Positions 1 to 5,612 of a DNA stretch of 6,043 nt are shown here, one piece after another (the stretch's first letter is position 1; the number at the start of each line of letters is the position of its first letter). Location of the stretch: contig DOVB01000111.1 in the NCBI GenBank assembly GCA_003520285.1, positions 4,776 to 10,818 of the forward strand. The letters run 5' to 3'. This DNA comes from Halieaceae bacterium (GTDB lineage Bacteria > Pseudomonadota > Gammaproteobacteria > Pseudomonadales > Halieaceae). Made by a program: the position numbers and the translations under genes. The notes below the pieces were generated by a model. The model saw nothing but the letters and a program-made list of their open reading frames with translations. It had not been told where the DNA came from and made no database searches.

Positions 1-238
1 CCACGTAACAACAGCGAAAAACTTGATAAGCTGGCGTGTAAACGACTCTGTTATCCCGAGGGGTGAGGCCAGCGACAAGATGCTGGACCGGGGACTGTGG
101 TTGCGGCCCAGACAGGCTATGATTCCTGTAGGCAATACCTATACTTTGTTGTCCTTGTGCTCAGGTTATGTCGACGCGAGACACGACGCTGTTCACCGAA
201 AGGGTACTGTCAGTCGCTCGATGCGGGTTGCACTTTAG
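1..238 (+). other. Non-coding edge region, possibly a structured-RNA (group II intron-like) relic
   Basis: I recognise no protein in any frame here. One plus-strand frame is open from base 2 to a stop at 238, and a minus-strand frame is open from 135 to the window edge, but neither translation resembles a family I know. The DNA does form local hairpins. CCAGC (69-73) pairs with GCTGG (82-86) around an 8-base loop. TGTAGG (127-132) pairs with CCTATA (138-143) around CAATA. GTAACA (5-10) can pair with TGTTAT (49-54). This, and a general resemblance from memory to the 5' domain I region of bacterial group II introns, suggests a truncated intron fragment. No reverse-transcriptase gene, domain V or intron boundary is visible. 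The right edge would overlap the last codons of the minus-strand membrane protein gene. It could equally be ordinary intergenic DNA plus the tail of an upstream gene (a frame-1 reading ends at 64-66). Confidence 0.28.
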
Positions 239-875
239 TGACCCGACGACGCAAGTGCCAGGCACTGAGCCACAACAACCCGTACAACAAGAAGATAGCC
301 GCCAGCGCTGGATAGGGTTCGCTCAGTTGACTCTGAGAGCCAGCATAAGCCAGTAATAGACAGTAGGGAATGTGGCCGCACAAAAACCAGAACATCAATT
401 TGTGCACTGGCATGCCCGACACGCCTGCGAGGCAATAGCTGATCTCGGGCAGCATCGGTGCTGAGCGTGCCAATAGAATCATTAAGCTACCGTGATTTTG
501 AAAGTCTTGCCGCAAGCGTTCTTGTTCGCTCTGTTCAAGGAATAATTGGAGTGCCAAACCGCCCCGCCAGCGACTGGTGTAGTAGGCCAGCAATGCTGCG
601 CTACCCAACCCCAGTAGTAAAACCCCCGCACCTTGGCTAAAACCTAAAAAGTAGCCCGCCAGTAAGGCAACGGTTAGGGTCGGGATGGAGAATACCAAGT
701 CTAGTAGCAAGAGGCCGATAATAATTGACGCCAAAATGAGAGGGTCTTGAGCGTGTGCCCAGTTCAGCCAGCTCTGAATTTGGTCGAGTGAAAGAACCCC
801 AAAAGCGCGGCTGAGCAATAGCAGGCTCAAGAATACAGCCACTAGGATTAGACTGATACGAAGGATGGGGTGCAT
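210..875 (-). CDS. TVP38/TMEM64 family (SNARE-associated/VTT domain) inner-membrane protein
   Basis: This is a 221-residue, strongly hydrophobic protein of the DedA-like VTT superfamily, expected in the inner membrane. Residues 7-25 form a first membrane helix with one basic residue (R6) just before it, and 45-65 form a second. The VTT core runs from about 64 to 180. It begins with a Pro-Thr and Gly-rich segment (AGYFLGFSQGAG, 73-84) and ends with the family-like R-x-x-P-x-x-P-x(7)-G pattern (R137, P140, P143, G151), followed by G167, P170 and G179. A last helix spans about 188-207 and ends in a basic tail (HLRRR, 207-211). The ATG at 875 is preferred because AGGTG lies five bases upstream and the protein then opens directly into the first helix. 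An in-frame TTG at 932 would add 19 residues without a clear ribosome site. Family members are implicated in membrane homeostasis or lipid scrambling, but the substrate here is unknown. It diverges from gcdH, and the pairing gives no functional clue. Confidence 0.85.
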   Translation of the reverse strand: MHPILRISLILVAVFLSLLLLSRAFGVLSLDQIQSWLNWAHAQDPLILASIIIGLLLLDLVFSIPTLTVALLAGYFLGFSQGAGVLLLGLGSAALLAYYTSRWRGGLALQLFLEQSEQERLRQDFQNHGSLMILLARSAPMLPEISYCLAGVSGMPVHKLMFWFLCGHIPYCLLLAYAGSQSQLSEPYPALAAIFLLYGLLWLSAWHLRRRVTKVQPASSD

Positions 876-942
876 AGTGGCACCTATAATTTGCTTGCGG
901 TAGAGTGTCACAAATTGGTTGAGTGAAGCCAAGTGTTTCTGA

Positions 943-961
943 GTTGCGCAACCTAGCGCAA
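943..961. promoter_or_regulatory. Candidate operator: palindrome GTTGCGCAAC plus phased GCGCAA half-site
   Basis: Bases 943-952 are a perfect 10-bp palindrome, GTTGCGCAAC. Its right half, GCGCAA (946-951), recurs at 956-961, exactly 10 bp (one helical turn) further on. The element lies in the divergent region between the membrane protein gene and gcdH, 37 bp before the gcdH GTG at 999. Glutarate genes in pseudomonads are controlled by a LysR-type regulator (GcdR), and LysR proteins bind short dyads with extra half-sites, so this is a plausible binding site. No regulator gene is present in the window, and the assignment is inference from position and symmetry. Confidence 0.35.
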
Positions 962-986
962 TTCTGTGTCATCCCTGCCCCTCATT

Positions 987-990
987 GGAG
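987..990 (+). promoter_or_regulatory. Ribosome binding site deciding the gcdH start
   Basis: GGAG is followed by eight bases and then GTG at 999. This is good Shine-Dalgarno spacing. The upstream alternative GTG at 966 is preceded by CTAGCGCAATTCT, which has no purine-rich ribosome site. The site therefore supports the shorter 393-residue protein. Confidence 0.65.
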
Positions 991-998
991 TGATTGCT

Positions 999-2180
999 GT
1001 GTCGAATGCAAATCATCGGTTAAATCCGGAAGATATCTTCTCGCTTTACGGCCAACTAACGGAGGAGGAGCGTTTGGTGCAGGAGAGTGCGCGGCGCTAC
1101 TGCCGAGAGCAACTTGAACCGAGGGTCGTGAACAGCTTCCGACACGAGCAGACCGATATCGAAGTCTTCAAAGAAATGGGTCGCCTTGGGTTGCTGGGAG
1201 CCACGATACCAGAGGCATATGGTGGTGCAGGACTCAATTATGTGAGCTATGGCTTGATCGCACATCAAGTAGAGAGCGTCGACTCTGGTTTTCGGTCGAT
1301 GATGAGCGTGCAATCCTCGTTGGTGATGTTGCCGATTTATGAGTTTGGCTCTGAAGCGCAACGACAACAGTATCTGCCCCAACTTGCCCGCGGCGAGCTG
1401 ATTGGTTGTTTCGGATTGACCGAGCCGAATCATGGCTCAGATCCCAATGGTATGGAGACGCGCGCGCGCAAAGTCGATGGTGGATATTGTTTGACGGGTT
1501 CGAAAATGTGGATCACGAATGCCCCGATCGCTGATATTTTTGTGGTTTGGGCCAAGGATGACCAAGGTGATATCAGAGGGTTCATTCTAGAGAAAGGTTG
1601 GCAGGGTCTCAGTGCGCCAACCATACATGGGAAAGTGGGTTTGCGAACCTCTATCACCGGTGAAATTGTGATGGATGAGGTGTTCTGCCCAGACAACAAT
1701 ATCTTGCCTGATGTGCGTGGTTTGAAGGGTCCTTTTATGTGCTTGAATAGTGCTCGTTACGGTATAGCTTGGGGCGCATTGGGGGCAGCACAAGACTGTT
1801 ATACAAGAGCGCGGCGCTATGTACTCGATCGTCAGCAGTTTGGTAAGCCATTAGCTGCGAATCAGCTTATACAGAAAAAACTCGCCGATATGGTGACCGA
1901 GATCGGTTTAGGTCTGCAGGGTTGCTTGCAGTTGGGGCGCCTCAAAGATAGTGGAGCTGCGCCCGTTGAATTAACCTCTATTCTTAAACGTAACTCCTGT
2001 GGGAAGGCCCTAGATGTCGCCCGAGCTGCACGCGATATGATGGGAGGTAACGGTATCAGTGACGAGTATGGCGTCGCACGTCACTTAGTGAATTTAGAGG
2101 TAGTGAACACCTATGAAGGCACCCACGATATCCATGCTTTGATCATTGGTCGAGCGTTGACAGGTATCGCGGCATTTTAG
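999..2180 (+). CDS. gcdH: Glutaryl-CoA dehydrogenase
   Basis: This FAD-dependent acyl-CoA dehydrogenase oxidises and decarboxylates glutaryl-CoA to crotonyl-CoA in lysine, tryptophan and glutarate catabolism, passing electrons to ETF in the cytoplasm. With the GTG at 999 it has 393 residues, the usual bacterial length. The GCDH signature covers V94[13 protein letters not shown]. Glu92, Arg99 and Ser103 match human Glu87, Arg94 and Ser98, which contact the glutaryl carboxylate, so substrate specificity looks intact. The acyl-CoA dehydrogenase motif [12 protein letters not shown] is at 137-148 and the flavin-side MWITN at 170-174. The catalytic base is Glu373 in NTYEGTHD, near the C-terminus. 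The start at 999 is chosen over GTG 966 because GGAG (987-990) sits eight bases upstream, and because the extra 11 residues ([13 protein letters not shown]) are not expected in the family. No CoA-transferase gene or regulator follows; dnaE2 converges after 70 bp. Confidence 0.95.
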   Translation: MSNANHRLNPEDIFSLYGQLTEEERLVQESARRYCREQLEPRVVNSFRHEQTDIEVFKEMGRLGLLGATIPEAYGGAGLNYVSYGLIAHQVESVDSGFRSMMSVQSSLVMLPIYEFGSEAQRQQYLPQLARGELIGCFGLTEPNHGSDPNGMETRARKVDGGYCLTGSKMWITNAPIADIFVVWAKDDQGDIRGFILEKGWQGLSAPTIHGKVGLRTSITGEIVMDEVFCPDNNILPDVRGLKGPFMCLNSARYGIAWGALGAAQDCYTRARRYVLDRQQFGKPLAANQLIQKKLADMVTEIGLGLQGCLQLGRLKDSGAAPVELTSILKRNSCGKALDVARAARDMMGGNGISDEYGVARHLVNLEVVNTYEGTHDIHALIIGRALTGIAAF

Positions 2181-2250
2181 ATTCGCCCTACAGAGTGTGT
2201 TTGAGTCTGTCCGTGGTACGGCGTGGATTGGATATGGGGGATGTCAAAAA

Positions 2251-5200
2251 TTAACGAAACGCTCTACTTTTGAGTACCAAAGTTGAAAGTTCATGGGTGT
2301 AGTCTTGTAGATCCCCAGCAATGATGTGGCAGACTGAGTCGCGTCGCTCTAAGGTGCCCTTAACCACCAACAGTCGAGCGTTCATTAAAGCCTGCCGGCA
2401 ACGCGTTTGTAAGCTCGGCCAAACCACCACGTTGTGATTCCCAGTTTCATCTTCAAGTGTTAAAAATATCACCCCAGATGCTGTGCCTGGACGCTGTTTG
2501 CAGGTTACGAGCCCAGCGATCCGCACAAACTTATTCGATCGACTGGCCAATAAATCCTGATGCGTGCTACATCGATTAAACGGAGCATTTTCTCGGAGTA
2601 GCATCAAAGGATGTTGTCTTAGGGTCAGCCCCGTCGTTTGATAGTCAGCAATGACATTTTCGGCAATACTCGGGGCTTCTAATTGCCATGACTGGGGGGC
2701 ACTTTTGACGTCGGCATCGAGTGTCTTTAAGAGAGGTCTATTAGGCTCAATTCCCATTGCTTCCCACTGTGTTTGATAACGATGCCCACTGATGCTGTGA
2801 AGTGCATCCGAGGCACTTAAAGCCTGCAACTCATTTTTTGCCATTTGGGTACGAGTTTGAAGATCAGAGACGTTTTTATAGGGTCCGTAGCGACGTCTTG
2901 ACTCTACAAGATTCTGCGCTGTTGCATAACTCAGGCCCTTGATTAAACGCAGTCCTAAGCGGATTTGGGTGGGCTGACTCTGATAGTCGCTCGCAATCAG
3001 CTGGTGATCCCATTGGCTGTGATTGATGTCGATTGTGTCAATGGTTATACCGTGGCGCTGAGCGTCTTGTATGAGTTGCGATGGACTGTAAAAACCCATC
3101 GGCTGACTATTGAGTATGCCGACATAGAATGCACCAGGATGATGGCACTTTAACCAAGCTGAGGCGTAGGCGAGTAAGGCAAAGCTGGCGGAATGAGATT
3201 CGGGAAAACCATAACCACCAAATCCTTTAATTTGATCAAATAATTGTTTGGCAAAGGTTTGATCGTAGCCGTTGGCCAGCATTCCTTGAACTAACTTGTG
3301 CTCAAATGTGAGCAACTTGCTGTTCTTCCCCCAGTTAGTGATAGCGCGGCGCAATTGATCGGCCTCGCCCCCACTGAATCCAGCAGCTACCATAGCAAGA
3401 CGAATCACCTGTTCTTGGAAAATAGGGACGCCCAGCGTACGTTTCAGAACGTGCTGGATGGCTTCATTGGGAAAGCTGACCGGTTCTAATCCCTCGCGAC
3501 GACGCAAATAAGGGTGCACCATTTCACCTTGAATGGGGCCGGGTCGAACGATCGCAATCTCGATAACAAGGTCATAGAAACAGGCTGGTTTGAGTCGCGG
3601 TAGCATCGCCATTTGGGCACGTGATTCGATCTGAAAAACACCTAAACTATCGCCCTGTTGCAACATCCGATAGGTCGCTGCATCCTCTTGTGGAATAGAT
3701 CGCAAGTGTTCGATAGTGGGCTGGTATCGGCTGACCAAATCAAGCGACTTGCGAATAGCCGACAGCATACCAAGCGCCAGCACATCAACCTTGAGTAGGC
3801 CAAGTGCTTCGATATCGTTCTTGTCCCATTGAATCACTGTGCGATTGGGCATGCTGGCGTTCTCGACAGGTACCAAGTGCGACATAGGACCCGCACTGAT
3901 GACAAAGCCACCTACATGCTGTGATAGATGGCGAGGGAATCCCAGAATTTGATTCACCAGGTATTGAAAGTGCTCAGCCTGCTGGCTGCTGTTTTTTAGG
4001 CCCTGTTCGGTAAACCGCTGCTGTAAATCACTGCGCCGATCCCACCAGGCAATCGACTGGCTCAGCTGCTCGATAAAATGGTGATCCAAACCCATGGCTC
4101 GGCCAATATCTCGGATAGCGCTGCGAGTTCGGTAGGTGATGACCGTAGCGGCGAGTGCTGCGCGTCGACGTGAGTATTTATCGTAAATATACTGAATGAC
4201 TTCTTCGCGTCGCTCGTGTTCAAAATCGACGTCGATATCGGGTGGCTCGTCACGCTCTTGCGAAATAAAACGTTCAAACAGCAGATCGATATGCTCTGGT
4301 GATACCTCGGTAATACCCAAGCAGTAGCACACAACAGAATTAGCAGCGGATCCCCGGCCCTGACACAGAATACGACGTTGTTTGGCAAAGTTGACAATAT
4401 CGTAGACGGTTAAGAAGTAGTGCTCGTAACGCAGTTGGGCAATCATCGAAAGTTCGGTTTCGATACGCTCGAGAATGTGGCTGGGCGCACCATTTGGCCA
4501 TCGTGATTCGACACCTTTAAACACTTCTTGATGCAAATAATCGGGGGCTGATAAACCGGCTGGAACGACTTCTTCGGGATATTCGTAGCGCAGTTCATCA
4601 AGAGAGAACTCGCATTGACGCGCAATACGTTCAGTCTCATCGATGAGTGGTTGCGGATAGAGTGTGTGGATCAGTGTCTGTGGTCGCAAATACTGTTGGC
4701 TATTAGCAAGCCTTAAGGTGCCGAGTCGATCAATCTGGGTATTGTGCTTGAGCGCTGTAAGCGCGTCATGCAGAGCCTTGCGTTGTGGTATGTGCATTCG
4801 CACGTCACCACAAGCCACCATCGGGATATTGAGTTCCTGGCTTAAGGCTTCAAAGGCTTGATATTGTTGACGAGTTTCGCCGGCCAGTAAGTGTCGAAAA
4901 CCGAGCCACAGGCGCTGGTTGAAACGTTTACTCAGAGTCAGCCCGTAAGCACTTTGGCGGCGATCGATTCGATCGGGAAGCCACAATAAAAGACAGTTTT
5001 TCAAATGGAAAATGATATCTGGCAGGTGGACTTCGTAGTCTCCTTTGTTGGCGCGACGCCGAGCGCGGCTGATTAATCCTGATAATTCTGCATAGGCGAT
5101 TCGATTGGGGGCCAATGCAATTAAACGAACCCCCTCGCGAGTATTGAGCTCACTGCCAATAATCAGTGGTAAATCGCATAATTTAGCTTGGATATGGGCT

Positions 5201-5346
5201 TTGACAACCCCGGCTAAAGAGCATTCATCTGTGATAGCGATTGCGCCATAGCCCAGTTCGGCGGCGCGTTCGACCAGTTCCTCGGGGTGTGAAGCGCCGC
5301 GTAAAAAGCTGTAATTCGAGGTGCAAGATAGTTCACAGTAAGGCAT
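2251..5346 (-). CDS. dnaE2: Error-prone DNA polymerase III alpha-like subunit DnaE2 (ImuC)
   Basis: This 1031-residue C-family polymerase is full length for DnaE2, the SOS-induced translesion enzyme behind damage-induced mutagenesis. An N-terminal PHP domain (about 1-200) begins with the family opening SNYSFLRGASHPEELVERA (10-28). The H-x-H metal pair of active PHP domains is replaced by E5 and T9, so proofreading activity there is unlikely. The palm carries PDIDVDF (369-375), with Asp372 and Asp374 matching E. coli DnaE Asp401 and Asp403. The third catalytic Asp is D521 in KVDVLALGML. Other landmarks are QHVGGFVIS (476-484), IVRPGPIQGEMVHPYLRRR (599-617), a helix-hairpin-helix at about 798-830 and an OB fold at about 941-1010 starting VRIAGLV. 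There is no obvious QLxLF-type clamp motif, and no tau-binding C-terminal extension as in replicative DnaE. The ATG has only a weak ribosome site. A LexA box lies just upstream. No imuA or imuB accompanies it; those genes usually precede dnaE2 in one operon. Confidence 0.97.
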   Translation of the reverse strand: MPYCELSCTSNYSFLRGASHPEELVERAAELGYGAIAITDECSLAGVVKAHIQAKLCDLPLIIGSELNTREGVRLIALAPNRIAYAELSGLISRARRRANKGDYEVHLPDIIFHLKNCLLLWLPDRIDRRQSAYGLTLSKRFNQRLWLGFRHLLAGETRQQYQAFEALSQELNIPMVACGDVRMHIPQRKALHDALTALKHNTQIDRLGTLRLANSQQYLRPQTLIHTLYPQPLIDETERIARQCEFSLDELRYEYPEEVVPAGLSAPDYLHQEVFKGVESRWPNGAPSHILERIETELSMIAQLRYEHYFLTVYDIVNFAKQRRILCQGRGSAANSVVCYCLGITEVSPEHIDLLFERFISQERDEPPDIDVDFEHERREEVIQYIYDKYSRRRAALAATVITYRTRSAIRDIGRAMGLDHHFIEQLSQSIAWWDRRSDLQQRFTEQGLKNSSQQAEHFQYLVNQILGFPRHLSQHVGGFVISAGPMSHLVPVENASMPNRTVIQWDKNDIEALGLLKVDVLALGMLSAIRKSLDLVSRYQPTIEHLRSIPQEDAATYRMLQQGDSLGVFQIESRAQMAMLPRLKPACFYDLVIEIAIVRPGPIQGEMVHPYLRRREGLEPVSFPNEAIQHVLKRTLGVPIFQEQVIRLAMVAAGFSGGEADQLRRAITNWGKNSKLLTFEHKLVQGMLANGYDQTFAKQLFDQIKGFGGYGFPESHSASFALLAYASAWLKCHHPGAFYVGILNSQPMGFYSPSQLIQDAQRHGITIDTIDINHSQWDHQLIASDYQSQPTQIRLGLRLIKGLSYATAQNLVESRRRYGPYKNVSDLQTRTQMAKNELQALSASDALHSISGHRYQTQWEAMGIEPNRPLLKTLDADVKSAPQSWQLEAPSIAENVIADYQTTGLTLRQHPLMLLRENAPFNRCSTHQDLLASRSNKFVRIAGLVTCKQRPGTASGVIFLTLEDETGNHNVVVWPSLQTRCRQALMNARLLVVKGTLERRDSVCHIIAGDLQDYTHELSTLVLKSRAFR

Positions 5347-5370
5347 AAAGCCGATATCGCCATATAAATA

Positions 5371-5386
5371 CTGTATATTTATACAG
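5371..5386. promoter_or_regulatory. LexA (SOS) box controlling dnaE2
   Basis: CTGTATATTTATACAG is a perfect CTGT-N8-ACAG operator with an A/T-only spacer, as in the E. coli/gammaproteobacterial LexA consensus. The flanks (TA before, TT after) also fit. It ends 24 bp upstream of the dnaE2 ATG, the right place to block transcription of a minus-strand gene. DnaE2/ImuC genes are classic LexA targets, so SOS induction is strongly expected. The transferase start is 226 bp away on the other side, so control of that gene is less likely. Confidence 0.93.
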
Positions 5387-5397
5387 TTAAATTACAG

Positions 5398-5403
5398 AGT
5401 CAA
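5398..5403 (-). promoter_or_regulatory. Possible -35 element of the dnaE2 promoter
   Basis: Read on the minus strand this is TTGACT, five of six matches to the sigma-70 -35 consensus. It lies 11 bp upstream of the LexA box, so the matching -10 would fall inside the box among its A/T bases. LexA would then block RNA polymerase directly. The -10 hexamer itself is not clear: TATAAA sits 14 bp away, which is too close, and better-spaced hexamers match poorly. The exact promoter is therefore tentative. Confidence 0.4.
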
Positions 5404-5455
5404 CCCTGCGCACTGAACTCATTAAGGTGTTTACAAGCACTAGTGAGACAGCCGT

Positions 5456-5503
5456 ATGCTGTTCAGGTTCAGGTTCAGGTTCAGGTTCAGGTTCAGGCTT
5501 TAA
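5456..5503 (+). CDS. Possible leader peptide M-L-(F-R)6-L
   Basis: An ATG at 5456 opens a 15-codon frame that reads ATG CTG, then six TTC AGG pairs, then CTT TAA. The product would be alternating Phe-Arg, aromatic and cationic. Every arginine uses AGG, which is rare in the neighbouring genes: I saw about one AGG in gcdH and none in the transferase fragment, where CGN codons dominate. A weak purine stretch, GAGA, lies seven bases before the ATG. About 60 bp downstream is a terminator-shaped hairpin and then the transferase gene, an order that resembles a translated leader with an attenuator. The frame could be a chance result of a hexamer repeat lying next to an ATG; I do not recognise a homologue. 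Confidence 0.22.
   Translation: MLFRFRFRFRFRFRL
5462..5497. repeat. Hexanucleotide tandem repeat (TTCAGG)6
   Basis: Six perfect, uninterrupted copies of TTCAGG lie in the intergenic region between dnaE2 and the transferase gene, preceded by a G that makes the array also readable as GTTCAG copies. Perfect arrays of this size can change copy number by slipped-strand mispairing. A six-base unit keeps any reading frame, so change would alter peptide length or promoter/leader spacing rather than cause frameshifts. It lies 74 bp upstream of the LexA box relative to dnaE2, and 115 bp before the transferase ATG. Confidence 0.97.
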
Positions 5504-5540
5504 TCTATTCCTTAGTGATTAGGTCGATCATCCTTTATGC

Positions 5541-5551
5541 TAGTGTCACTA
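5541..5551. promoter_or_regulatory. Inverted repeat TAGTG-T-CACTA
   Basis: Five-base perfect arms flank a single central T, 61 bp ahead of the transferase ATG. The same half-site forms an 8-bp palindrome CACTAGTG at 5438-5445, and recurs singly at 5513-5517 (TAGTG) and 5609-5613 (CACTA, overlapping the ATG). The cluster suggests an operator for an unidentified regulator of the transferase gene; this is inferred from symmetry and repetition alone. Confidence 0.3.
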
Positions 5552-5565
5552 TTTACCAACGCTGG

Positions 5566-5587
5566 GCGCCGTTTAGGGCGCTTTTTT
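5566..5587 (+). terminator. Terminator-like hairpin in front of the transferase gene
   Basis: GCGCC (5566-5570) pairs perfectly with GGCGC (5577-5581) around the loop GTTTAG, followed by six Ts (5582-5587). This is the form of a short intrinsic terminator reading in the plus direction. On the minus strand no T-run follows the stem, so it does not serve dnaE2, which in any case points away. No plus-strand gene ends just upstream, and the transferase ATG is only 25 bp further on. It may therefore end a short leader or small RNA, or act as an attenuator. The five-pair stem is short, so efficiency is uncertain. Confidence 0.5.
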
Positions 5588-5612
5588 CTCGTTTCACTCA
5601 ATAAGGGACACT

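Noticed and set aside
1..135. Minus-strand open frame from a TTG at 135 to the window edge, possibly the next gene after the membrane protein
   Set aside because: There is no ribosome site and no family resemblance, and the start is only a TTG. It looks like a spurious frame across structured DNA.
2..238. Open plus-strand frame as the C-terminal end of an upstream gene
   Set aside because: The translation has no recognisable domain or sensible composition, and it would overlap the 3' end of the opposite-strand membrane protein gene. It could not be supported as a gene.
885..890. Perfect TATAAT on the plus strand as a gcdH -10 element
   Set aside because: No -35-like hexamer lies 16-18 bp upstream, and it would start transcription about 100 bp before gcdH. 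It overlaps the ribosome-site region of the minus-strand gene, so it may be chance.
637..972. 111-codon minus-strand frame overlapping the membrane protein gene and the gcdH upstream region
   Set aside because: Its product is Pro/Cys/Arg-rich and lacks any family pattern, while the overlapping frame gives a clear VTT membrane protein.
4062..4397. 111-codon minus-strand frame inside dnaE2
   Set aside because: It lies wholly within dnaE2 in another frame; the dnaE2 frame carries the catalytic motifs here (PDIDVDF region).
5430..5460. TTTACA (5430-5435) and TATGCT (5455-5460) as a plus-strand promoter for the leader/transferase
   Set aside because: The 19-bp spacer is long and the -10 matches only four of six bases. 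It is possible but too weak to list as a feature.
5461..5497. Hexamer array as a CRISPR or telomere-like element
   Set aside because: The unit is only six bases with no spacers, and the unit sequence is not a known telomeric repeat. It is a simple microsatellite.
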